From: Desulfopila sp. IMCC35006
Lineage (GTDB): Bacteria; Desulfobacterota; Desulfobulbia; Desulfobulbales; Desulfocapsaceae
Assembly: GCF_005116645.1 (NCBI RefSeq)
Contig: NZ_SWCM01000018.1
Location: 1 to 64,000 of the forward strand
DNA length: 64,000 nucleotides
Direction of reading: 5' to 3'
Positions 45,960-54,899 of this stretch are shown here, piece by piece (the first letter of the stretch is position 1; the number at the start of each line of letters is the position of its first letter). A program made the position numbers and the translations under genes. The notes below the pieces were generated by a model. That model saw nothing but the letters and a program-made list of their open reading frames with translations, did not search any database and was not told where the DNA came from.

Positions 45960-46892
45960 ATGCAACCTGCTTTAAACCTTGAAGATTGGAGCCACTCTCA
46001 TGTTTTTGACGAAGGAAATCCATTAGCAGAAAAAAACACTCTTTGGGCAGTCATACTAACGGCTGTTATGATGATTGTCGAAATCTGCGGCGGATGGGCT
46101 TTCAACTCAATGGCCCTGTTGGCAGATGGATGGCACATGAGTTCCCACGCATTAGCGCTCGGACTATCAGTGCTTGCGTACGGGGCTGCTCGTCGATTCG
46201 CACACGACAAGAGATTTGCCTTTGGTACTTGGAAAATGGAGGTGCTGGGGGGCTATACGAGTGCATTATTTCTACTACTGGTCGCAGCTCTTATGCTGTA
46301 TCAATCGGTCGAGCGCTTAATCGCCCCCACTCCAATTCATTACGACCAAGCTATCGGCATTGCTATAGTTGGCTTAACTGTAAACCTGGTGTGCGCCTGG
46401 TTATTAAGGGATGGACATGATCATCATGACCACAAAACACATAGTCATCATCATGATTTGAATTTACGTTCTGCTTATGTACACGTTATCGCTGATGCGG
46501 CAACATCTGTACTAGCCATTTTTGCTTTGATTGGCGGCAAATTGTGGGGAGCAAGCTGGCTCGATCCTGTTATGGGTATCGTCGGTGCCGGATTGGTCAC
46601 TGTCTGGGCATACGGTTTATTGCGTGATTCCATGCGTGTTTTACTCGATGCTGAAATGGATGCTCCAGTGGTTCAAGAGATTAGAGAGGTTATTGAAGCG
46701 AGTCCTACTGCCTCTCATATCAGCGATCTGCATGTCTGGAGAGTAGGCAAGGGCAAATATGCTTGTATCCTGTCTCTCATTACGAGTGATGCTCTAGACT
46801 CTGATTACTTCAAGCAGTTATTAAGAATCCATGAAGAACTTGTCCATATTTCGGTAGAGGTAAACCATAAAGCAGAACTGGGGATGAGGTAA
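45960..46892 (+). CDS. dmeF: CDF metal cation efflux transporter, DmeF type
   Basis: The 310-aa cation diffusion facilitator opens with the DmeF-like WSHSHVFDEGNPLAEKN and has membrane metal-site motifs ALLADGWHMSSHALAL and AYVHVIADAATSVLAI, with a His-rich cytoplasmic loop (DGHDHHDHKTHSHHHD). DmeF-type proteins export Co(II)/Ni(II)/Fe(II). ATG 45960 with AAAGGA upstream fits the family N-terminus. A short out-of-frame GTG mini-ORF lies before it behind AAGGGGG. Standing after feoAB, it may balance iron uptake. Confidence 0.87.
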   Translation: MQPALNLEDWSHSHVFDEGNPLAEKNTLWAVILTAVMMIVEICGGWAFNSMALLADGWHMSSHALALGLSVLAYGAARRFAHDKRFAFGTWKMEVLGGYTSALFLLLVAALMLYQSVERLIAPTPIHYDQAIGIAIVGLTVNLVCAWLLRDGHDHHDHKTHSHHHDLNLRSAYVHVIADAATSVLAIFALIGGKLWGASWLDPVMGIVGAGLVTVWAYGLLRDSMRVLLDAEMDAPVVQEIREVIEASPTASHISDLHVWRVGKGKYACILSLITSDALDSDYFKQLLRIHEELVHISVEVNHKAELGMR

Positions 46893-47314
46893 CGATAGGT
46901 CGAAACAATAGATTTTTGTTTAACGAACAGTGTTGAGATTGGCACATCTGATCTCAACCAATTAACCACCGATCACAAACTTGAGATATCTATTGTATAT
47001 ACGAAATTCTGCTCTTTTCAAATCCTAACATCAAATCAGAAACCTGAGAATTGAGATAATCCATGAAGAGGTTGCAGTAACGAGTTGTAAACTCACCTGA
47101 GCCTTAAATTTACCTGCTCTTTGGTAAGCTTTCGTTTGCTGTTACTCCATTTATATGCAATCTCAATAAAGTAGGCGTCAACACCCTCTCAGGAAGTATA
47201 TGGAAACTAACCTTGACTGATTGTTGCTGATATTGCCACGGGTAACGTACAACAAGACGAGATGATTTTGCAGGCATTCGTGAATAGAGGCTTCCTATTA
47301 TTTCATGAGCAGCT
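46893..47314. repeat. Gene-free stretch with dispersed-repeat copy F
   Basis: No gene is seen between the convergent dmeF and regulator genes. 47035-47210 resembles copies D and G: CCTAACATCAAA, then CCATGAAGAGG, then CTGTTACTCCATTT and CCCTCTCAGGAAG. Confidence 0.5.
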
Positions 47315-48691
47315 TCACCGTATGATCTCGATGTCGTATTTCCTGATCTTGTTGTCAAGCGTCGTGCGGGTGATATTAAGGAGTTTGGCTGCTTCGCTCT
47401 TGTTTCCACCCGTCTGTGCAAGGGTTTCCTCAATGGCAATTCTTTCTACCTCCTGCAGAGATTTGCCGGCCACGCTATCTGAGACGAGAGGTTCATTCTG
47501 TCCACAAAACTCCCTGAAATGTTTGAATATGATTGGAGGCAGATCTTTTTCGGCGACGAATTCGCCGGCGGCAAGAATTACTGCACGCTCAACGGCGTTT
47601 TCCAGTTCGCGGACATTGCCGGGCCAGCCATATTTGACAAGCATATCCATTGCCGGCGGTGTGAACCCTTTGAGTCGTTTTCTGTTTAATTCGGAATACT
47701 GCATGAGAAAGTGGTTGGCCAGAAGCGGTATGTCTTCCATTCGATCTCGTAATGACGGGAGCAACAGATTCACCACATTCAGACGGTAGTACAAGTCTTC
47801 CCGGAACCTGCCATTCTCGACTTCGACCAGTAATTCGCGGTTTGTCGCGGCGATGATTCGTACATCAACCGAGAGGATTTTGTCGCTGCCCACCCGCTGA
47901 ATTTCTCTTTCTTGAATTGTTCTGAGGAGCTTGGCCTGCATGGGCAGGGGAATTTCCCCCACTTCGTCGAGAAAAATCGAGCCGCCGTCAGCCTGCATAA
48001 AGCGCCCATCCCGGTGTTTGTCCGCCCCGGTGAAAGATCCCTTCTCATGACCGAATAGTTCAGATTCCAGCAAAGTGTCGGTCAGGGCCGCGCAGTTGAC
48101 CGTAACGAGGTTTTTCTTTTTGCGGTTGCTGTTTGCATGGATGGCCTTGGCGATGAGTTCCTTGCCTGTGCCGCTTTCGCCGGAGATCAGAATCGTCGCC
48201 TCGGTCGCGGCAACAGTCTTCACCATATCGAGAAGTTCTCGCATGGCTCGGCTTTTGCCGATGATATTCGACAGGCTCGAATCTTCCGCTATACGCTCTC
48301 TGAGTGACTGATTTTCCTTGAGCAAAATCATGTGTTCTAAGGACCGATCCAGCGTCAGCTTCAGTTCGTCGAAATTCAGCGGTTTGGTCAGATAGTCATA
48401 AGCGCCAATCTTCATAGCCTCCACAGCCGTATCCACTGAGGAATAGGCGGTCATGATAATAACTGGGATAGCTGGGTTGATCTCCTTAATCCGCGCCAGC
48501 GCCTCAATGCCGCTGACTTTGGCCATTCGCACGTCCATAAGTACGGCATCGTACGGTGTTTCCCGAACTTTATGAATGGCATCGCCACCGTCCTCTACAC
48601 CAACCACAACATGCCCCCAGCCGGCGAGGATGGTTTTCAGCATGGACAGATGAGCTTTATCATCGTCAACAATCAGGATTGTAGCTGTCAT
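47315..48691 (-). CDS. zraR: ZraR-type NtrC-family response regulator
   Basis: The 458-aa protein has a receiver (phospho-acceptor in AVLMDVRM), an AAA+ domain (GESGTGKE, SIFLDEVGEI) and a Fis-type helix-turn-helix (NKSEAAKLLNITRTTLDNKI). The sigma-54 contact loop reads GSFTGA instead of GAFTGA, a tolerated variant in some family members. Its start overlaps the kinase stop by 4 nt. It should act on the sigma-54 promoter at 50712. Confidence 0.89.
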   Translation of the reverse strand: MTATILIVDDDKAHLSMLKTILAGWGHVVVGVEDGGDAIHKVRETPYDAVLMDVRMAKVSGIEALARIKEINPAIPVIIMTAYSSVDTAVEAMKIGAYDYLTKPLNFDELKLTLDRSLEHMILLKENQSLRERIAEDSSLSNIIGKSRAMRELLDMVKTVAATEATILISGESGTGKELIAKAIHANSNRKKKNLVTVNCAALTDTLLESELFGHEKGSFTGADKHRDGRFMQADGGSIFLDEVGEIPLPMQAKLLRTIQEREIQRVGSDKILSVDVRIIAATNRELLVEVENGRFREDLYYRLNVVNLLLPSLRDRMEDIPLLANHFLMQYSELNRKRLKGFTPPAMDMLVKYGWPGNVRELENAVERAVILAAGEFVAEKDLPPIIFKHFREFCGQNEPLVSDSVAGKSLQEVERIAIEETLAQTGGNKSEAAKLLNITRTTLDNKIRKYDIEIIR

Positions 48692-50535
48692 AATATTTCA
48701 CCTCGATTGACTCTAGCGGGAATGGTGAGGGAAAAAGTTGTACCGTCAGGCCCCGTGCGCTCCACTTCAATGGTCCCTCCATGGGCTTCGACAATCTTGT
48801 GGACGATCGCCAGGCCAAGTCCCGTTCCGGTTTGCTTAGTAGTAAAATAGGGGTTGAAAATAGAGGCCCGCGTATCTTTCAGCAAGCCGGCTCCTGTGTC
48901 ACTTATGCGGAGCAATACGTTCGATCCTTGCAATTGTGCGGAAACGTTGAGTTCACCGCCTTCTGGCATGGCCTGGATTGCGTTGATGTAGAGGTTGATC
49001 AAAGCTTGAGTGAGTCGGTCGGGATCAACCGGGATCGAACCGATTTCCGGTGCCGAAGCAACGGAAATCTTTACTCCTGCACCATCCGCTTCTTGTTTGA
49101 CCAGACGGAGTGAGGAATCGATGAGCGCGGCAAGCCCGGTGTCTTTTCTCTTGATGTCGGCGGGACGAGCCATTTCCAGCAGTTCGGAGATGACCCGGTT
49201 AAGTCTGTCCACCTCCAAAGTCATCACCTCTGCAGCCTTCCTGTTGTCGCTTCCCTCAGGGAAAAGGGAACCGAAATAAGTCGCATATCCTTTGATCGAA
49301 CTGAGTGGATTGCGCACCTCATGCGCCACACCAGCTGCAAGATTGCCAATTGCTGCCATCCTGTCGGCCTTACGTATTTTCTCCTGAAGTTGTTTGACCT
49401 GCCTGAGGTCGCGAAGCATAAACATCTTTCCGACAACAGTTCCTTCCTCCGTAAGGATGTCAGTCACCACGGCAACAATGGGCAGTTTCTGCGGACTGCC
49501 GGCATTGAGTTCCAGTTCCGCCTCTACGACAGGTTGTTTCCTGCTCACCTGCGCATGCAGCTGCCATAGTGCCGAAGGCAAGATGTCTGGTGCCGGTCGA
49601 CCCTGGATCTCTGAAGGCACGGTCACATCCGAGCCAAGCATCCCCAGGGCGATTGTGTTGATGTAGTTTATTTTCCTGTCCGGGCCGTACACAATGATAC
49701 CTTCCGGGATATTGGCGACTATTTCCGAGGTTAAGGCCTGGGAGTCATGCAGCAGCTTTCTTGAGCGCAAGTGGCTTTGCATCCAAAACAATGAAACGAC
49801 TCCGCCGAGACCAAGCAGCAGCAGAATGCCCGACATGGTTAAAGTGAGCGAAATATCTTCGCTAATGGCTTCCTCAAAAGGGGTTATATCCATGCCGATC
49901 AAAATAACGGGCTGCTGTCCGGGGCCGAGAACCCGGTCTTGGTCCAAGCCATGCCTCCAGCCCGGTTGCCATCGTTCGCGAGCGGGCGTGCCCATCATAT
50001 TATCAGAACAGCCTTGCATCATTTGTCGCATACGATTGTTCATTGTTCCGGGAGTTCTGATGTTGTCATCCATAGACAGTGTTGGTTGGAAAATTTTGTA
50101 CACCTCGAAAGATTTTGACGCATTCGCTCGGTCAACAGTACGCCATTGCACATCCGCAGAAGCGTTCATTGAGGCCAATACTGCTGGTGCGATCAAACTC
50201 TGTCCGGTTTTGGATACATCGCTGTCAGCCAGAACCCGTCCCGATGAATCGACGATGGCAATGTAGAGGATATCCGGCTGCGCAGCGGTTTCATGCAGCA
50301 ACACCTGAAGATTCGATTTTTCCCCCATCCTACCCATCATGCCTGTCCGGGCGCCGGCTTCGATGGCATTGATCAGAGCACCACCTTTTTCGCTGAGCAC
50401 TTGCTCCATGTACCGCTTTTCCCGGTTGTAGTTCATGACTGCCAGTACCAGCACAACGACCACGAGAATAAGACTCATGCCGATAACGATCCATGGTGAA
50501 ACGTTGCCTATTAATGCCTTTAATCGATTTTTCAT
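48688..50535 (-). CDS. zraS: ZraS-type sensor histidine kinase
   Basis: The kinase of about 615 aa has TM1 (about 14-36), a periplasmic sensor (40-235), TM2 (about 240-262), a PAS domain (280-385), H-box VAHEVRNPLSSIKGY and HATPase motifs (YINAIQAMPEGG, DTGAGL, GTGLGLAIV). The sensor contains a Met/Cys-rich patch, MRQMMQGCSDNMMG, unlike classic zinc ZraS, which hints at Cu(I)/Ag(I). ATG 50535 is chosen; a TTG at 50562 is possible. Neither has a strong ribosome site. Confidence 0.86.
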   Translation of the reverse strand: MKNRLKALIGNVSPWIVIGMSLILVVVVLVLAVMNYNREKRYMEQVLSEKGGALINAIEAGARTGMMGRMGEKSNLQVLLHETAAQPDILYIAIVDSSGRVLADSDVSKTGQSLIAPAVLASMNASADVQWRTVDRANASKSFEVYKIFQPTLSMDDNIRTPGTMNNRMRQMMQGCSDNMMGTPARERWQPGWRHGLDQDRVLGPGQQPVILIGMDITPFEEAISEDISLTLTMSGILLLLGLGGVVSLFWMQSHLRSRKLLHDSQALTSEIVANIPEGIIVYGPDRKINYINTIALGMLGSDVTVPSEIQGRPAPDILPSALWQLHAQVSRKQPVVEAELELNAGSPQKLPIVAVVTDILTEEGTVVGKMFMLRDLRQVKQLQEKIRKADRMAAIGNLAAGVAHEVRNPLSSIKGYATYFGSLFPEGSDNRKAAEVMTLEVDRLNRVISELLEMARPADIKRKDTGLAALIDSSLRLVKQEADGAGVKISVASAPEIGSIPVDPDRLTQALINLYINAIQAMPEGGELNVSAQLQGSNVLLRISDTGAGLLKDTRASIFNPYFTTKQTGTGLGLAIVHKIVEAHGGTIEVERTGPDGTTFSLTIPARVNRGEIL

Positions 50536-50569
50536 TTGATATACGTTGTGACCTGACTGCAAGAGAGTT

Positions 50570-50615
50570 GTTTAATATTTAGACACTAGTTGTTGTTAAT
50601 GTCTAAATGTTAAAC
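50570..50615. promoter_or_regulatory. Upstream activator site candidate of the zraP promoter
   Basis: GTTTAATATTTAGACA and TGTCTAAATGTTAAAC are 16-bp inverted arms with one mismatch and a 14-bp spacer, centred about 120 bp upstream of the sigma-54 promoter. Distance and symmetry suit an NtrC-type dimer-of-dimers site. A partial third half lies near 50662. Confidence 0.62.
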
Positions 50616-50711
50616 AACTATTAACATCACGACAAGCCTGGTATCGTCGATTTTTTTGTGAAATATTTAAACAGTCTTTAATTCCGAGAGATTACCTCAA
50701 TTATTTCGTTT

Positions 50712-50727
50712 TGGCATGGCTCTTGCG
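50712..50727 (+). promoter_or_regulatory. Sigma-54 promoter of zraP
   Basis: TGGCAT-GGCTC-TTGCG has the 12-bp GG-to-GC spacing and lies 69 bp before zraP. Confidence 0.78.
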
Positions 50728-50795
50728 ATGAATTGAGTAAAGGTTAATCGCATGAGTTAATCACAAAACCCAAAAATCCTTGGAGGAATTTAGTT

Positions 50796-51218
50796 ATGAA
50801 AAAAACAGTTATCACCCTAGCTTTGGTCGCCGCAGCAACTTTCGCAGTCATGTCCACAAACGTTTTCGCCCACAACAACGGTGGGTGTGGCGGATACGGC
50901 ATGATGAACGGTGGACACCGCATGATGAATGGCGGAAATCACATGATGGACGGTGATTACGGCATGATGAACAACTATCGGGGCAACTTCGATAATGAGG
51001 CGTATCTGGCTTTTCAAAAAGAGACCGCGACCATAAGGTCAAGCATGGCCGCAGATAAAGCCGAGCTGAATGCCATTATGGCTGGCGCTAATCCCGATGC
51101 CAAGCGTGCCCGGGTTCTGTCTGAAAGCATCTCGGACAAACAGAACCAGCTTGTGGAAGCAGCACGCAGGCATAATATTCAATCCGTCGGCAATGGATTA
51201 TATTGTGGCTCCTGGTAA
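50796..51218 (+). CDS. zraP: ZraP-like periplasmic metal-stress protein
   Basis: The 140-aa protein has a signal peptide (1-25, NVFAH), a His/Met/Gly-rich segment (repeats of GMMNGGHRMMNGG, 30-60) and a helical ZraP/CpxP-like core (about 65-125, with AELNAIMAG and SESISDKQNQLVEAARRHN). ZraP is a metal-binding periplasmic chaperone that represses its own ZraSR system. GGAGG lies before the ATG and the sigma-54 promoter at 50712 drives it. It is divergent from zraSR. Confidence 0.86.
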   Translation: MKKTVITLALVAAATFAVMSTNVFAHNNGGCGGYGMMNGGHRMMNGGNHMMDGDYGMMNNYRGNFDNEAYLAFQKETATIRSSMAADKAELNAIMAGANPDAKRARVLSESISDKQNQLVEAARRHNIQSVGNGLYCGSW

Positions 51219-51313
51219 CAGCGATCTTCACGGGGAGGGGCACGCGATGCTCCATCCCCTTGAAAAGATGATCTATTTAAGCAACATCAATTCTCAAATT
51301 CAACGAGGTTCAT

Positions 51314-51571
51314 ATGTGGGGATGTAATTGGAACGGGATGCTCGGAACTGGTTGGTGGTCGATGGGCGGTGGCTTCTTTGGCATGATTTGGACGGTTCTT
51401 TTTCTCGTCGGTGGTATCTATCTTGTTACCAGACTTTTACAACGCCTCGGCTCAGGACGCGAAAGCCATTCTGATCGTCATGACTCGATGAACATCATCA
51501 AGGTAAAGTATGCGAAAGGTGAAATATCAAGTGAAGAATACCAGCGGATGAAGGACATTCTTTCAAATTGA
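51314..51571 (+). CDS. SHOCT-domain membrane protein downstream of zraP
   Basis: The 85-aa protein has an aromatic/Gly-rich N-terminus (MWGCNWNGMLGTGWW), one membrane helix (about 22-42) and a SHOCT motif (IIKVKYAKGEISSEEYQRMKDIL). It resembles the SHOCT protein at 20114, which sits next to the copper ATPase. GAGG precedes the ATG by 6 nt. It is probably co-transcribed with zraP (95-bp gap). Confidence 0.78.
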   Translation: MWGCNWNGMLGTGWWSMGGGFFGMIWTVLFLVGGIYLVTRLLQRLGSGRESHSDRHDSMNIIKVKYAKGEISSEEYQRMKDILSN

Positions 51572-51814
51572 TCAGCGGATGGTAAAGAAAAGCTTAAAGG
51601 TCGACGTAAAATCGGCGACATCAAGTGAACAACTTCACTCTGCGCAATGGATACTCGAAATCCGAACATTGGTCCATATCTGGCCATCGTAAGTGTTGAT
51701 ACTTTCTTGTTTTGCACGGAGATTTTTGATTGAGATTGCCAGGATGAACCTCTTGAAAACTGCTCTTAATCCGATTTTTTGGATTACTACTGAACCCTTG
51801 AAGTTTCCCTGCCT

Positions 51815-51946
51815 TCAAAGCCTAACAACAAAACAACAATTTCAGGCCTGAGATTCTCCATGAGAATATTTGCTGGTCACTTGGACATGATCGTTAGGCA
51901 TCGTGAAAGATACTAACTGACGGTCAACAGAGGAAAGTATTATCGG
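51815..51946. repeat. Dispersed-repeat copy D, left flank of the toxin-antitoxin unit
   Basis: 51907-51946 is identical at 39 of 40 positions to 52683-52722 (AAGATACTAACTGACGGTCA at the start). The copy also has terminal GCCTAAC (51820-51826) and GTTAGGC (51893-51899). No gene is visible elsewhere in 51572-52017. Confidence 0.75.
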
Positions 51947-52017
51947 GCAAACGGTTCTACGGGAAGAGAGCAGAAAAGTATTCCCTCCCGAAGTCGACAA
52001 GAGATATCGCCTGCTGT

Positions 52018-52350
52018 TTAGAAATCAAGCTGTTCGACCGTCAACCCCATTGCCAATGCTATCTTTTTCAGGCTGGCGCGACGCGGTCTTGTGCTGTTCT
52101 CCATCTGGGCGTAGGCTCCCTGTGTCATGTTCGCCCTTGCCGCAATCTCGGCTTGGGTGAGTCCGAGGTGTTCACGCCAGGCACGCATCGGGGACCAATC
52201 GTGATCGAAAGTGAGATTGACGACTTCGTTGGGGACAAGATTTTCCTGGCGGTCGCGACTGGCCAGCCAGTCAGCATATGGTAGTACCACAAAGGCGGGA
52301 GCACCGTTATGGTCATGGATGATCTGGATATTATTAGTATGTACGTTCAT
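52018..52350 (-). CDS. XRE-family antitoxin
   Basis: The 110-aa protein has an N-terminal region (HNGAPAFVVLPYADWLASR) like antitoxins of RelE-type modules and a C-terminal XRE helix-turn-helix (HLGLTQAEIAARANMTQGAYA). It should neutralise the toxin and repress the operon. Its start overlaps the toxin gene end by 17 nt. Toxin-first order is the HigBA style. The unit is flanked by direct repeats. Confidence 0.88.
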   Translation of the reverse strand: MNVHTNNIQIIHDHNGAPAFVVLPYADWLASRDRQENLVPNEVVNLTFDHDWSPMRAWREHLGLTQAEIAARANMTQGAYAQMENSTRPRRASLKKIALAMGLTVEQLDF

Positions 52351-52588
52351 CGCGTTTCTTTACCTCCTGGATTTCAACGATCCGCACCTCACCGTCATAG
52401 TCGAATAGCACCCGGTAACGCCCGACCCGTAGCCGGTAACCGTACCGGTGATTGATCAGGGCTTTCACTCCCTGGCAATCGGGCATACCAGACAAATCAT
52501 TGACGGCGGAACGGATCGCGGCATTGTCCTGCCGGTCGATCTTGCGCAGTTGCTTCAAAGCTTTGGTATGCCATTTAATGGTGTTCAT
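52334..52588 (-). CDS. RelE/ParE-superfamily toxin
   Basis: The 84-aa protein matches RelE-type mRNA interferases: NTIKWHTKALKQLRKID at the start, then GYRLRVGRYRVLFDYDGE and VEIQEVKKRDERTY, with the basic and aromatic residues used in ribosome-dependent cleavage. It is paired with the overlapping antitoxin gene and likely stabilises the plasmid. Confidence 0.88.
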   Translation of the reverse strand: MNTIKWHTKALKQLRKIDRQDNAAIRSAVNDLSGMPDCQGVKALINHRYGYRLRVGRYRVLFDYDGEVRIVEIQEVKKRDERTY

Positions 52589-52659
52589 ACGTTAACAATA
52601 TACGTTTTTATTAGAATAAAATCAAGTAGGCCATTCGGAACAAGCCAGTTGCCAGATAC

Positions 52660-52777
52660 CGCAACAGTGTCAGGTAGCATGCAAGATACTAACTGACGGT
52701 CAACAGAGGAAAGTAGTATCGGTCGTCCGGTGCTGAAAAAATGGAGCAATTATCTTGGTTGGTAATCTCTGGAATTA
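52660..52777 (+). repeat. Dispersed-repeat copy E (left part), interrupted by a group II intron
   Basis: It starts with the 40-bp block shared with copy D (52683-52722) and continues with ATGGAGCAATTATCT and GGTAATCTCTGG as in copy A. The rest of the element (TTTAGCATCGACTA and the TTAGACA/TGTCTAA hairpin) resumes at 53417-53496, after the intron. Confidence 0.72.
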
Positions 52778-53416
52778 GTGTGCCACGAGAGCAAGTACCT
52801 TTGCTCGTAACTACACGAAAGATGAGGGTAGGTCCCTCGGAGTCGGCTTGCAGGAGCAGGCTTCAAACCACCTTAAGCTGCTGTGGTAAAGAGCCATGGT
52901 GGTGAGCGTTAAGGAAAAGGCCCGGCAAGACCGGGTCAGGTGTGGATCATGGAGACGAGCGCAAGCGAACCACTGATGAGGTGTCGAAAGAGATTCTGAT
53001 GTCGTCAAAACTGGGAGCTAATTCTATCCCAGGATAAGTTCGGGGGATAACCTATTTACTGCCCGATCGGCGGCCGGCATAAAGGTGGCGTGAACTTGAT
53101 CTTGGCTTTCGAGTGGAACGTGGGAACCTGTCGTTCCGATGCCAAGGGAGAAATCCAAGTGGAGACTCCACGAGGATGAGAGTACCAATGCGGAGCACAG
53201 GGACGGATTACCTCGTAGTAGTGATGAAGCCTCTGTAATGGGGGTGAGCGAAGGGGGTAACATGTCTAAATTTACTTATTGGTCAACCAGAGATGGGAAG
53301 AACCGTCGAGTATTGCAAACCTTACTGAATAGGGGACATGAGGAGCCGGATGAGTCGAGAGACTCAAGTCCGGATCTGTGAGGGCCTGGGGGTGATATTC
53401 CCCCGGGCTACTCGAC
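52778..53416 (+). ncRNA. ORF-less group II intron
   Basis: The 639-nt element begins GTGTG, matching the GUGYG 5' rule. Domain V is a 34-nt hairpin at 53343-53376 (GAGCCGGATGAGTC-GAGA-GACTC, keeping the AGC triad). Domain VI follows with a bulged A at 53410, seven nucleotides from the 3' end CGAC. A loop closed by CTGGGA/TCCCAG contains TAATTC (53019-53024), which pairs perfectly with the 6 nt abutting the 5' splice site (GAATTA, 52772-52777) as EBS1-IBS1. No reverse transcriptase remains in domain IV. Flanks align with the uninterrupted copy A at 54750-54850. One domain V pair (position 3 with 32) reads G-A. Confidence 0.82.
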
Positions 53417-53914
53417 TCTTTTATTTCAACACCGGAATAAAATTTTGGTTTAGCATCGACTAAAACATTAGACAGAAGGAATTGTTTTGTCTAATGACTT
53501 TGAGTGGGAGTCCTTTATTGAGTAAAAAATTGGACTCTGCCAACCGAAGTTTCAAGAATAGTCTTAAGTCAATAAGGGTACTCTTACTCCGAGGATTGCC
53601 AATGGAAATCTTGTAGGATTGAAAGCATTTTTGAATCATTATTTGCCCCAATTATCTATCCATCTTGGGATGGCTTTTTGGTAACGGATTTTCCACCTAA
53701 GGCTTGTTCAAGTTACTAGAGCGACTTCTTTTATTTAAGACTAGAGCCATTAGACAAAGTCTTTCGTTACTGAGTATTTAAGATATTGCTTGAAAGAGAA
53801 AAAACACTTATAATCATAAAGAGATAAATCTGTTTGGTTTTGGCATCACGACCACGAGTCTGGCAAAAGCAAGTCTAAGTAACACCTTTCATCATCCTTT
53901 TTAAGGATAACATT
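53417..53914 (+). repeat. Right part of copy E, then a gene-free stretch
   Basis: 53417-53496 matches 54775-54850 of copy A and ends in the hairpin CATTAGACAGAA/TTTTGTCTAATG. From 53497 to 53914 I see no gene; a partial ATTAGACAAAG recurs at 53750. Confidence 0.6.
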
Positions 53915-54301
53915 ATGAAAACCATCAAGAAAAATATTCTAAGCCGATTGGGGAGTGGCGCATTCCTAGCACTTGCGTCCCTTACATTTATAATAACATT
54001 TGGAACCGTCACCCCCGCTCATACAAAGGATCATTATGAAAGGGGGCATGAGAGAAGATGGGAAGGCGAGAGAAATTGGGATAATGGCGAGCGATATGAA
54101 CGAAACCGAGAAATGGAATGGAGGGAACGCGAGGGTCACGCTCGTCACTGGCGTCATGAACATCGATATCGCTATTACGACGAGCCGAGGGTCTACTACG
54201 GCCCACCTCCAGTCTACTATGGCCCACCTCCCGTCTACTATGACCCACCTCCCCCGCCTCCTCCAGGAATTAATATTATTGTTCCTTTGCGCTTTAAGTG
54301 A
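53915..54301 (+). CDS. Secreted Arg/Glu/Tyr/Pro-rich protein, unknown family
   Basis: The 128-aa protein has a signal peptide (about 1-37, ending PAHTK). A strongly charged segment (HERRWEGERNWDNGERYERN) is followed by a Tyr/Pro repeat region (three YYGPPPVYY-like units, then a run of prolines). It ends INIIVPLRFK, like a barrel strand. Similar compositions occur in envelope proteins of metal-stress loci, but I cannot name a family. AAGGA precedes the ATG. Confidence 0.65.
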   Translation: MKTIKKNILSRLGSGAFLALASLTFIITFGTVTPAHTKDHYERGHERRWEGERNWDNGERYERNREMEWREREGHARHWRHEHRYRYYDEPRVYYGPPPVYYGPPPVYYDPPPPPPPGINIIVPLRFK

Positions 54302-54469
54302 ACATACGGTGACGTTAAAGGATCGGTACGCGCAATCTGAGACCACCCGTAGCCCGCTTGTGCTGGCCTTCCCGCTTGACGATGTCGAGCGATTGCTTCC
54401 ATGGCTATATCCGGCAACTTGAAATCACGGATATATTTTAATCCTCTTTTTCTAAAGAGGCATGAGACC

Positions 54470-54850
54470 CAACATCGGGATATCAAACACTTACCTGCCA
54501 TCAAAACAGGCAAACATTGGACAAAATGTTGAAAATTCAGAAACTCCTTGTTTTCAACCCATCATCAAGCTTGCAGAAACAAAAAATTTGATAATACCAG
54601 ATTATTTTTGCTGATCACTTTGGAAGGAGTGTCAGGCAACGTGGTTGATACTAACTGAAACACGACACGATCTGTCGAATCACGCTGCCCGCACTGCTAA
54701 GAAAGTACTATCAACGTCGGTAATGGTCGGAAATGGAGCAATTATCTCGGTTGATAATCTCTGGAAAAATTTCTTGCTTTAACGCCAAGAATAATTTGGT
54801 TCAGCATCGACTATCAAACATTAGACAAAAGGAATTATTTTGTCTAATGC
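54470..54850 (+). repeat. Dispersed-repeat copy A (most complete, uninterrupted)
   Basis: The copy runs from about CACTTACCTGCCAT (shared with copy C) through TGTCAGGC, TAACTGAAACACGACACGAT (shared with B), GAAAGTACTATCAACG (shared with H) and ATGGAGCAATTATCT (shared with E). It ends at the hairpin CATTAGACAAAA/TTTTGTCTAATG (54821-54849). It is the empty-site reference for the intron in copy E. 54302-54469 shows no gene. Confidence 0.75.
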
Positions 54851-54899
54851 GCAAAGAATGGACACATTCCCAACCCAATTCTCATCAATAGGTAAAAAA

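Noticed and set aside
51820-51899. Integron attC site in repeat copy D (GCCTAAC ... GTTAGGC)
   Set aside because: The ends fit the attC R boxes and the size is right, but the other copies of the repeat (A, B, C, E) do not keep matching R boxes, and no integron integrase is present; the only tyrosine recombinase belongs to the IS91-type element.
53139-53381. 80-codon frame MPREKSKWRLHE...
   Set aside because: It lies entirely within the structured group II intron and has no reverse-transcriptase motif.
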